NCBI GenBank assembly: GCA_051871515.1
Contig: JBJECY010000081.1
Coordinates: 1-64,000, forward strand
Direction: 5' to 3'
DNA length: 64,000 bases
DNA from: SFTJ01 sp051871515
Lineage (GTDB): Bacteria; Bacteroidota; Bacteroidia; Bacteroidales; Muribaculaceae
This document shows, piece after piece, positions 53,819 to 61,752 of the stretch (its first letter is position 1; every line of letters starts with the position of its first letter). Both the position numbers and the translations under genes were made by a program. The notes under the pieces are model-generated. The model worked only from the letters and a program-made list of their open reading frames with translations, ran no database searches and was not told where the DNA came from.

Positions 53819-56299
53819 TTATTGCTTCACTATGCGTTGCACAGCGCAATTGCCGCCGGTGGTGGTCACTTTCATCACATAGATGCCGGGTGTTAGGTGG
53901 CTTATGTTGATGGTGGTTTGGTTGCTGTGCACTGACGGCATGTGCAACACTTCACTGCCTGAGATGGCAAAGATGCTTATTTGCTCAATGTTGTCAGGAC
54001 AGTTAATGTTCACTTGGTCTTGTGCCGGATTGGGATAAACCGAGATTTCTTCGTTGTTGCTTTGGCTGAGAATGTTCTCAATGCCCGAGTTTGAGCCAAC
54101 AGTGAAATCTTTTAGCGCCGTGAGTTTCTCGCAGCGGTTGTTGTTGTAGTTGAAGATGGCTGCCTGATAGGTCATTCCCACTTCACCCTTTTTGAATGGC
54201 ACGTTGAAGTTGATAACCTTGGTTTCTCCTGGTGTAAGGTCGAAGATTTCCGACGAGCCGTAGCAAATCGACGTGCCACCATAGCGATAGATATAAGCAT
54301 CAAGTGCACCATTGAAATATCCGCCTGAGCAGGTCACGCGGGCAGTCATCTGCACGTTGGCGGCATCAACGTTGTAGGAATCTTTTATGGTGAAGATGCC
54401 CACTGAAAGTGAGTAGAGTCCGGTATCTTCTTTAATGGTGATTTCTTGTTTTTCGCCCACCGGGTTGCCGCTGTTGTCAATCACGCCAAAGTAATAAGTG
54501 CCGGCGGTAATGGTGCTTGGCAGCGTGTTTATGAGCGTGTGGGTGGTGGTTTGCGATGTGGCAATCTCATATATCTCGGGCTTACCCTTGCTCACCACGT
54601 TGTCTTCTGAATCGTAAATCACCGGATAGATGCGGTTACAGTAGTCGAGCCCTGAATTGCTTATTGACACCGTCACCGAGTAATTGTTGCCTTTATACAG
54701 ACGGGTGTTGAAAGTGGCGCTTTCAAGGTTGAGGTGGGTGAGCACCACATCGGGCTCGGTGAAGGTGATTGAGCCGTCGGCAACGGTCATGTTGAGATAT
54801 GGCATCTTGCCGTATTGCACAAAGGCTTTGTTATAGAGGTTGTGCGACACGTCGTAGATGGCAGGATAAACCACATAAGTGCCGTTGGCAAGCTTTTGCC
54901 TGATTTCGTTTGAGCTAACTTTTAGATTGTCGTTAAGCGCATAGTAATAGCCGGTTTTGATGTTGGTGTAAACCTGGCTGTTGATGTAGGTTTGGGCGTT
55001 GGTCTCGGTGTTCACAGCCATGATGCCCAGTTTCATCAGGTTCCATGTGCGGTAGATGTTGGCTGTGAAATAGCCGGTCATGGGGAAGGTGATGGTGTGG
55101 TCGGCGCTTGTGTCGATGGTGTAAACATCGGGCACAAAATTGCCGTAAACGGCACCTTCAATGGTTGGGCTGCCGCCCTCGTCGGGCTTTATATTATAAA
55201 CAATGTCAATGCCGCTGCTATAACCGTCCTCGCTGCCGCCAATGCCTTGCTCGGTGGGATTGAGCGCCGATAGCTTGAAGTAGCCGTCGTCGAGTCCGCA
55301 CCAGCCCCAGTTGATGTGGAAAAAGTTGTCGCGGTCATATCCGTCGCACACAAAGGCGTGTCCGGCTTTGGTGTTAAAACCGCTCATGTGCACCACTCGG
55401 TTGTTTTGCAACTCGTTGTAGATGAGTGTGTTCCATTCGTCTATGCCATAAAACTCGCGCAGTGTGTAGCGCACGCTTTTGTCATAGCCAAAATAGTTGG
55501 CGAGCGACTTTTGCACCTCGAGGGTTGCTGCGCCCGAAGTGGCGCCATAAGCCAGACTGCACGATGCTCCGCAGTGATACAACAATTGCGCCACAGCCTG
55601 TTTTTGCTCCTCGTTGGCACCTGAGTCATACACGTTGAGCATATTGTTCCAGTCGTATGTGGCTTGGCTGAAGTCAACCGATATTTCGGTGCTTGTGCCA
55701 TAGATATTGGTGGTGTAAGTGAAGCTTCCTGTGCCTGTTGGCGGCCAGTTGTGGTGTTTCATCACCTGTGCCATAGCGGTGGCGGTGCAGCCGGTGACGC
55801 AGTTGCCACCGCTGCCGGTGGGTGGGCACATGTTGTTGAATGGTGTGCTCTGGCCCCATCGTGTGGCGCAAAGCGGCGCAATGGGTGCGCGCTCATCGGC
55901 TTGCTCGGTTGTTGCCGATGCGGCGCTCAGGTTGTTGGCTACGGCATAGTCAATTTCTTTGGCATACTCGCCAAAAAGCACCTGCATGCCGGGAGGTATG
56001 TTATTGGGGTCGAAAGAGCCGTTGCTGCTATAACCGAGCACAGGCATGGCATTGTCGTGAGCCGACATTATCACAAAGCCCCCGTTTGAACCGCTGTTTA
56101 TAACATAGAAATTGGTCAGATTGTTGCTGCTGTGGGTGTAGGCAAGCTGCATTTCGCCAGTTTGCGCCACCGATTTCATGCGACTATTGGTGCGCACAAA
56201 TCGCTGTGCTCCTGCAATAGCCTCTTCAACGCTTAGTTGTCGTGCCGATGTTGAAAACCAAGCTCCAAGCAATAATGTTAGGATAAATAACTTTTTCAT
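53819..56299 (-). CDS. C10-family (streptopain-like) cysteine protease with type IX sorting domain
   Basis: This 826-residue secreted protease starts at ATG 56299. A signal peptide (1-19) and a Spi-like propeptide (about 20-125) precede the peptidase domain. That domain has the catalytic Cys in CVTGCTATAMAQVMKHHN (Cys171 by family alignment), the His in KAGHAFVCDGYD (His314) and the HINWGWCGLDDGYF motif. Beta-sandwich repeats (about 370-730) lead to a type IX secretion C-terminal domain (ISVYPNPAQDQVNI, LTPGIYVMKV). It should be exported and anchored on the cell surface to degrade proteins. Activity depends on cleaving the propeptide. Confidence 0.93.
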   Translation of the reverse strand: MKKLFILTLLLGAWFSTSARQLSVEEAIAGAQRFVRTNSRMKSVAQTGEMQLAYTHSSNNLTNFYVINSGSNGGFVIMSAHDNAMPVLGYSSNGSFDPNNIPPGMQVLFGEYAKEIDYAVANNLSAASATTEQADERAPIAPLCATRWGQSTPFNNMCPPTGSGGNCVTGCTATAMAQVMKHHNWPPTGTGSFTYTTNIYGTSTEISVDFSQATYDWNNMLNVYDSGANEEQKQAVAQLLYHCGASCSLAYGATSGAATLEVQKSLANYFGYDKSVRYTLREFYGIDEWNTLIYNELQNNRVVHMSGFNTKAGHAFVCDGYDRDNFFHINWGWCGLDDGYFKLSALNPTEQGIGGSEDGYSSGIDIVYNIKPDEGGSPTIEGAVYGNFVPDVYTIDTSADHTITFPMTGYFTANIYRTWNLMKLGIMAVNTETNAQTYINSQVYTNIKTGYYYALNDNLKVSSNEIRQKLANGTYVVYPAIYDVSHNLYNKAFVQYGKMPYLNMTVADGSITFTEPDVVLTHLNLESATFNTRLYKGNNYSVTVSISNSGLDYCNRIYPVIYDSEDNVVSKGKPEIYEIATSQTTTHTLINTLPSTITAGTYYFGVIDNSGNPVGEKQEITIKEDTGLYSLSVGIFTIKDSYNVDAANVQMTARVTCSGGYFNGALDAYIYRYGGTSICYGSSEIFDLTPGETKVINFNVPFKKGEVGMTYQAAIFNYNNNRCEKLTALKDFTVGSNSGIENILSQSNNEEISVYPNPAQDQVNINCPDNIEQISIFAISGSEVLHMPSVHSNQTTINISHLTPGIYVMKVTTTGGNCAVQRIVKQ

Positions 56300-56435
56300 C
56301 AATTGTTAAGTAAATTAATAGTTTAAGTGTTGTTTTACGCAAATAATGCATTTTTTTCTCGTTTGGCATAGGCAATACAAAACGGTTGATGTAGTCAATT
56401 CGCTATATGTGATTGCACATTTTGTCAAACTACTT

Positions 56436-56443
56436 CAAAAGTA
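56436..56443 (-). promoter_or_regulatory. Possible -7 box of the C10 protease gene
   Basis: Minus strand TACTTTTG, about 137 nt upstream of ATG 56299, without a spaced -33 TTTG. The 56300-56646 gap contains this, the terminator at 56564-56600 and no gene. Confidence 0.25.
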
Positions 56444-56563
56444 ATAACATTATGCCATAAAATAATGTTGTGAAACACCATCAGAGCTGCGTTTTAATAT
56501 CTTTTAACGCATTTTGTTTAAATTGAAAACAAGCACCTTTCTGCGGCAAAAGCGCCATAGCAG

Positions 56564-56600
56564 CACAAAAGCCCTGCGGGCGCAGTGCTCGCAAGGCTTT
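56564..56600 (-). terminator. Terminator of the 803-residue protein gene
   Basis: AAAGCCCTGCGGGC (56568-56581) pairs with GCTCGCAAGGCTTT (56587-56600) with one mismatch and one G-U pair; the minus strand continues with TTTTGTG. Confidence 0.65.
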
Positions 56601-56646
56601 GAAATGTGTTTGTGAGGTTATATACCCTCGCAGGAGGGGGTAACTC

Positions 56647-59058
56647 TCAGCGTTTTATCACTTGTGGAGTGCCTCGGGTTACGAAACGCACGCTCACCTC
56701 TGGGTCGCTGTCATCGTCGCGGTTGCACGAGAATGCCACGTGCGACTCACCCTCGGCAATCAGTGCTTTGCCTTGGGGTTTCACTTGGCTCAGCAGATTG
56801 AAGTTCTTGTCGGTGATTTGTGCTGTGCCGTCTTGTTCAAGAATCAGGTATTGACCTGACTCAATGGTACATTCAAACGATATTGCGCCATCGTCGGTGG
56901 CAAAGCGCGGGTTTGAAATGGCGCCGTCGCCTTCAACTCTCAGATAGAGTGCATAAGCTCCTTTGTGGGCTTTCACGCTCCAGTCGGCACCGCCGGGTTG
57001 TCCCGGTTGCAACTCGCCAAGCGAGCAGTGGAATGGCTTGGTGATGATTACGGGATAGAGGTTGAATGTGTTGTCGTCAATCTTTTCAAGATGCCATTCG
57101 GTGGCAGGGTCTTTGAGCTGTTGCATCTGCTCAGGGGTGAAGCGATTTTCTTCGCGTAGCAAGTCCCAGTTTTTGATGGCTGTGAGCAGTTGGTCAATGC
57201 GTCCGTGCTTTTGCAGCGTTTTCACGTTTATGGTCATGCCATATCCGGCATCAAAGCCTGCTGCCTCGGCAAGCGCCCATTCAAGGTCCTCGAGCGTGGT
57301 GCACTCAAACTTGCGGTCGGCAAGGCGAATGAGGAACCATCCCAGCATGCGCGGAAACAGGTTTCGCTTGAAAAACTCCTGGTTTTTGATGCGGTTTTCA
57401 ACCTGTCCCGCTCTCATGGCTTCGCCCCAAGGCTCACCCCAGTTCATGCGGGTGTTGAAGTGCCATGAATAGTGATGAAAATTGCTTGCATCGTTGAGCA
57501 CATTGTGATTGAGTGCACGTGCAAAGGTGTCAACAAAGCGCATTGGCGCGTAGATGTCTTGACCGGTGTAGCAGCAGCCTTCAAGGCCGTCGAACGAGAT
57601 TTGTTTCAGTCCGGTTTTGTTGAATTTCTCGGCAAGGCGCGTTGCAAACTCGTCTTGCAACTTGAGGTCGGGGAACAAGGTTTTGTAGGGGTAATCCCAC
57701 AGTTTATAGAGTTTCGACTTTTGCGAGTGGGCTGCTGCGGTGGTGCCAAAAGCACCGCGTTTGCATTTTTCAAGCACCATATTGTCACCTTGTTCCACCA
57801 CGTTGCCAAAGGTGATTAGCTCCTTGTCAATCATCATGGCGTTGAGGGTCATGGGCACGCTGAAAAGGTGAGATTTCTTTATGCTTATGGTGGTTTGCTC
57901 ACTGTCGATGTCGCTGTTCAGCACCAGTTCGCCCTGCTTCAGCAGATGTTCTGATGGCACCGGAGTGACATAGGCATCGTTGGTGGTGGTGAAGTTGGTG
58001 AGTGTGTGCACACCCACGGCAATGCCGTGCTGAGCGGCTTTGTCAACCAGCGCTTTCACGCCCTCGTCGCCGTTGCTCACAAACCCTTTGTCCCAGTTGA
58101 AATGACCCCAGTCTTCAAATGGGCCGGAGTGGTAGATGTATTTAAACCCTGCTATGTCTGATTTCTCGAGAACAAAATCAATGTCTTTTTCCGAGAAGTT
58201 TGAAATCAGATAAGAGCGCATGGCGCTGCGAGCCGTTTTACCCCATTCGCCGTCGAACATGGGGTGAGGCAGCCCTTGTTCAACCTCCAGTTTGCCAATG
58301 TGAGCCAAAGCATCGGCAGCCATGCTGCCAAACACAGCCAGCTTAGCGCCTTTTATCAGGGCATCATTGCCCTCCACGGGCAGCACCAGTGCATCGTGCA
58401 GCTGGTTCACTTGCCTTAATTCGCGGCGAGTGCGGTTGCGGCAGTTGAAGTGAAACACAGCGCCGTCGGCAACGTCAACCGCCGCTAACTGATGGCTTGG
58501 CACAACGCCCACCGAGAGCTGCGCATTGCGGCCCAGGCAGTTGTAGGTGGTGTTATACGGCTCAACGTATTCGGCAGGCAGACCCGACACCGTTTTGATG
58601 TTGAGTGCCTGGAATCCAAGTGCAACATCGTTGCCTTGAGCCACACCCACCACGTCGCCCACCACATCGTGGATGTTGACCTTAACAGGGCCAAACACCA
58701 CGGCATCGTAGGCCGAGGGCACATTGGTGATTTCAAAGGTGACGCAAAGGGGCGTGACGCCACATTGCAAGGTGATGCGTTGCTTATCGCTCATGGTGAG
58801 CTCAAGCGCGTTGCCGGTAGCGCGCATCGTGGCAGGCGTAATCACCTTACCGCCGGCGCAAGCAGTGATAAGGGCATAGTCAGAGCCGCTCAACAGCTCT
58901 TTGCCATTGACTTTGATTGAGTTATAATATCCTTTTTCTGAAATGTTTAGTTCCAAAAGCCCCGATTTGAAAACCTTGCTTTGGGCAACGGCGGCAAAAC
59001 ACATCACACAACATAGAAACAGCCCCAATTGGCGTTTCGCAAAACACATTATTTTCAT
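56647..59058 (-). CDS. Secreted protein of the same unassigned glycoside-hydrolase-like family as 32786-35065
   Basis: This 803-residue protein has a signal peptide (about 1-26). The beta-sandwich N-terminal half (about 30-260) precedes a barrel (FKYIYHSGPFEDWGHF, IAVGVHTLTNF) with a beta insertion (about 380-455; ISIKKSHLFS, MMIDKELITFG, CKRGAFGTTAAAHS). Next come LFPDLKLQDEFATRLAEKF, ISFDGLEGCC (489-493, likely acidic site) and FHHYSWHFNTR (530-534). These align motif by motif with the lipoprotein at 32786-35065. A beta C-terminal part follows (about 680-803). Substrate unknown; it is followed by a terminator and has its own promoter. Confidence 0.7.
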   Translation of the reverse strand: MKIMCFAKRQLGLFLCCVMCFAAVAQSKVFKSGLLELNISEKGYYNSIKVNGKELLSGSDYALITACAGGKVITPATMRATGNALELTMSDKQRITLQCGVTPLCVTFEITNVPSAYDAVVFGPVKVNIHDVVGDVVGVAQGNDVALGFQALNIKTVSGLPAEYVEPYNTTYNCLGRNAQLSVGVVPSHQLAAVDVADGAVFHFNCRNRTRRELRQVNQLHDALVLPVEGNDALIKGAKLAVFGSMAADALAHIGKLEVEQGLPHPMFDGEWGKTARSAMRSYLISNFSEKDIDFVLEKSDIAGFKYIYHSGPFEDWGHFNWDKGFVSNGDEGVKALVDKAAQHGIAVGVHTLTNFTTTNDAYVTPVPSEHLLKQGELVLNSDIDSEQTTISIKKSHLFSVPMTLNAMMIDKELITFGNVVEQGDNMVLEKCKRGAFGTTAAAHSQKSKLYKLWDYPYKTLFPDLKLQDEFATRLAEKFNKTGLKQISFDGLEGCCYTGQDIYAPMRFVDTFARALNHNVLNDASNFHHYSWHFNTRMNWGEPWGEAMRAGQVENRIKNQEFFKRNLFPRMLGWFLIRLADRKFECTTLEDLEWALAEAAGFDAGYGMTINVKTLQKHGRIDQLLTAIKNWDLLREENRFTPEQMQQLKDPATEWHLEKIDDNTFNLYPVIITKPFHCSLGELQPGQPGGADWSVKAHKGAYALYLRVEGDGAISNPRFATDDGAISFECTIESGQYLILEQDGTAQITDKNFNLLSQVKPQGKALIAEGESHVAFSCNRDDDSDPEVSVRFVTRGTPQVIKR

Positions 59059-59089
59059 GAGTTAAGTATAAAATAGGTTTATTTACGGG

Positions 59090-59120
59090 CAAAGTTATAC
59101 ACATTATCACACATTACAAA
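59090..59120 (-). promoter_or_regulatory. Promoter of the 803-residue protein gene
   Basis: Minus strand TTTG (59117-59120), 19 nt, then TAACTTTG (59090-59097); leader of about 25 nt to ATG 59058. Confidence 0.65.
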
Positions 59121-59188
59121 AAATATTTGCAAAATCATTTTCATGAAATGTGATGGGCTTGATGCCAAGTGCGTGCCGCATGCCAATG

Positions 59189-59232
59189 AAAAAAGCATAT
59201 CCATTAACCTGTTGAGGATTAATGAATATGCT
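59189..59232 (-). terminator. Terminator of the sugar transporter gene
   Basis: AGCATATCCATTAA (59194-59207) pairs with TTAATGAATATGCT (59219-59232) with one mismatch, followed on the minus strand by six Ts. Confidence 0.75.
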
Positions 59233-59276
59233 CAGCAAATATTTTATTTATATCACTCGGTTAAGAGTGGCGCGGT

Positions 59277-60515
59277 TCATTGCTTGGCGCGGCGCAACAT
59301 ATAGAGTGCAAATGCCCACACAATGAGGAATGTGGCAAGTGGCACCACAAATGCCAAAGTGATTGACAATGCGTCGGCAACGTAGCCCAGAGCCAACGGA
59401 CCGATGGCACCGCCCACCACGCTCATCATCAAGATTGAAGAAGCTTTCTCGGTGTCGGCACCCAAGCCGCGTATCGAGAGGGCAAAGATGGTGGGGAACA
59501 TGAGGCTTTCAAACAGATAGGTGAGCACAAGCGCCAGCTTCGACACTATGCCGAGTGGTGCTATCACCGCCAACATCATCAGCACGGTGCCGCAAGCGCA
59601 AATGAAGAACACTTTCTCGGTGGCTACGCGGGTCATGATGAAGCTGCTTAAGAATCGGCCTAACATAAACAACATCAATCCGCCAAACGAAAGCGCCCAA
59701 GTGGCTTGCGACGGAGTGAGGAAGTCGTCGTCGGTCATATAATTAATAAAGAATGTGTTGATTGAGATTTCTGAGATTTCGTAGCTCAGGAGTGCCACAA
59801 AGCCAAAGATGAACGTGAAGCCAAGGCCTTTTTTCACCTTGCTGCCCACCTCTGACGGGGTGCTTTGCTGTTCAAGAATCACCTCAGGCAGTTTCACGCG
59901 CGAGAACACTATAGCCACCAGCACCACAAACACCGCAATGGTGCAATAGGGCACTGCAATGTTGATGTCGTCGCCGCTTCTGGTTGAGCCGTCGCTGAAG
60001 AAATATAAGCCGCTGAGCAATGCGCCAAACATGCATCCAAGGCCGTTGAAGGTTTGCGACATATTGATGCGGCTCGATGAGGTGCGGCTGTCGCCCAGCA
60101 GGGTCACATAGGGGTTGGCTGCCGTTTCAAGCAGGCACAAGCCCAATCCGAGCACAAACAGCGGTGCCAGCAACGCCAGCAGTTGGCTCAATGTTGCCAT
60201 AGGGATAAACAAGAATGCACCCACGGCAAACAGCAACAGGCCGGCAATCACGCCGCGGCGTGTGCCATAGCGCCGTATTAATATTCCCGCAGGTATAGCC
60301 CCGAGAAAATATGCCATATACACGCTGCATTGTATCAGCGCCGATTCGCCGTAACCGGCTGAAAACTGCATTTGCACATGCTTGTTGAGCACATCAAGAA
60401 TGGCTCTTGCCCCGCCCCAGATGAAAAACAGCGAGGTGATGAGTATAAACGGCACCACATATTGCCGTGCCACCATTGGCACTCTTGTGCCTTGACTCTT
60501 TTGCATTTCTGTCAT
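59277..60515 (-). CDS. MFS sugar:proton symporter, FucP/GluP type
   Basis: This 412-residue inner-membrane transporter has about 12 hydrophobic segments. FucP-family marks are VVPFILITSLFFIWGGARAI with LDVLNKHVQ near the N-terminus, VYMAYFLGAIPAGILIRRYGTRRGV, LGLCLLETAANPYVTLLG and a C-terminal GAIGPLALGYVAD. Relatives import fucose, glucose, galactose or N-acetylglucosamine with protons. In this setting it may take up monosaccharides released by the nearby glycosidase-like proteins. Its promoter (60539-60570) is well formed and divergent from the unknown locus at 60696. Confidence 0.9.
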   Translation of the reverse strand: MTEMQKSQGTRVPMVARQYVVPFILITSLFFIWGGARAILDVLNKHVQMQFSAGYGESALIQCSVYMAYFLGAIPAGILIRRYGTRRGVIAGLLLFAVGAFLFIPMATLSQLLALLAPLFVLGLGLCLLETAANPYVTLLGDSRTSSSRINMSQTFNGLGCMFGALLSGLYFFSDGSTRSGDDINIAVPYCTIAVFVVLVAIVFSRVKLPEVILEQQSTPSEVGSKVKKGLGFTFIFGFVALLSYEISEISINTFFINYMTDDDFLTPSQATWALSFGGLMLFMLGRFLSSFIMTRVATEKVFFICACGTVLMMLAVIAPLGIVSKLALVLTYLFESLMFPTIFALSIRGLGADTEKASSILMMSVVGGAIGPLALGYVADALSITLAFVVPLATFLIVWAFALYMLRRAKQ

Positions 60516-60538
60516 GGTTTTTTGTGTTATTATTTATG

Positions 60539-60570
60539 CAAATGTAGCAAACTTAATCTTTTCCACCAAA
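60539..60570 (-). promoter_or_regulatory. Promoter of the sugar transporter gene
   Basis: Minus strand TTTG (60567-60570, in ATATTTGGTGGAAAAG), 20 nt, then TACATTTG (60539-60546). The -33 context TTTGGTGGAA is the same as in the array at 24832-24963. Confidence 0.75.
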
Positions 60571-60633
60571 TATTTCAACATTTCACTCTATGCAGCATTA
60601 AATGGCGAAATTTCGCTAAAATGTTTGATTATG

Positions 60634-60664
60634 TTTGATAATTTCACTTTGTTCATTAAATTTG
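60634..60664 (+). promoter_or_regulatory. Promoter of the unknown three-gene locus
   Basis: TTTG (60634-60637), 19 nt, then TAAATTTG (60657-60664) on the plus strand; transcript start near 60671, leader about 25 nt to ATG 60696. Back-to-back with the transporter promoter. Confidence 0.7.
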
Positions 60665-60695
60665 CAATAGGGAAAAACAAAAAACAGTATGAATT

Positions 60696-61673
60696 ATGGA
60701 AGGTATGAATGTAATTTATAATTTTGATGAGTTTTTGAATAGTTGGATTTACACTCCCAAACATCAGTTAACCGATAAACAGGTTTCTAATGGTATCAGT
60801 GGTTATTTTTGGGGACAATTATTTTCAAACATTATCTGCGGATATATTTCTCGAAAAGGTGCTAAAACAGATTCCGAGAAACGCTGCGAGTTTCAAGAAG
60901 AGATTAATAAACTAAACCAGAATTGGCAGAATGAACGTACCAATCTTGAGATTGAGGCGATGCGTTGTCTTGCCCAAGATGGCATTAAGCATCATCAGGA
61001 ATATAGCACAGCTCTGCACAAATCAGAAGCATGGCGCACTGAGTTTGATGATTACTGCGCTGCCGGGTGGGGCTTCCGCCCGTCGGTTTCAGCCGTTTTG
61101 CAGTCGCATTTGCGCCCTGATTGCAATGAGTTGGGCACTTTTCAGATGAACATCATGATTGCTCAAACCGTTGTGCTCTCGCAAATTTGCAAAAGCTCAG
61201 CCACAAACTATTTGGCATTTTGCCAAGATATGAAGATGATGCTGATGCCAGCATGCAACGGCTTCAGCGGTAAGTGGATAAATGCCTGGAACCGTACCTC
61301 GTCAAACGGATTAGTTGATGCCTTGAAGCTTCACTATCTGCTTCAGGGGCAGCCCACAGTGATACTGTTTGTTGATAAAGACAACCTCGGAAATCTCACT
61401 TGTGAATGTGCCATTTGGCACTTCATTGTTGGCAAGAGCGATTTTCTCACCAAACGTCTGTGTAGCTTCCCAATTGGCGATGCTCCGCTTGAGGGTGCCA
61501 AACAAATGCTACTGGCATGTGCAGCTTATGTGCACGATTGTCATGTGGCTTGCTTTGGCAATGGTGAGAAGAAGGCTTTGCCTGCTATCGACAATGCTAT
61601 CACCATCCCGGAGTTGAAGGCGCACCTTGTTGATTTTAGCGACGATGTTCAGAATCTTTTAGGTGGTAAGTGA
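60696..61673 (+). CDS. Unknown protein with coiled coil and domain shared with the next gene
   Basis: I do not recognise this 325-residue protein (ATG 60705 is an alternative start). After a short N-terminal part there is a glycine/aromatic hydrophobic stretch (about 33-51, GISGYFWGQLFSNIICGYI). A charged coiled coil follows (about 55-118), then a globular domain (about 125-325). In that domain, GLVDALKLHYLLQGQPTVIL (205-224), NLGNLTCECAIWHFIVG (230-246) and CSFPIGDAP (256-264) parallel segments of the next protein. There is no signal peptide and no catalytic motif that I can name. Codon use is less GC-rich than in the transporter gene. It opens a plus-strand locus that leaves the window. Confidence 0.75.
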   Translation: MEGMNVIYNFDEFLNSWIYTPKHQLTDKQVSNGISGYFWGQLFSNIICGYISRKGAKTDSEKRCEFQEEINKLNQNWQNERTNLEIEAMRCLAQDGIKHHQEYSTALHKSEAWRTEFDDYCAAGWGFRPSVSAVLQSHLRPDCNELGTFQMNIMIAQTVVLSQICKSSATNYLAFCQDMKMMLMPACNGFSGKWINAWNRTSSNGLVDALKLHYLLQGQPTVILFVDKDNLGNLTCECAIWHFIVGKSDFLTKRLCSFPIGDAPLEGAKQMLLACAAYVHDCHVACFGNGEKKALPAIDNAITIPELKAHLVDFSDDVQNLLGGK

Positions 61674-61752
61674 GCCGAGTAAATCACCTTGCCACGTTTC
61701 ATCACATTTCTTTAATATTCACACAATCATAAATAATATAGGAGGAAAAAGT

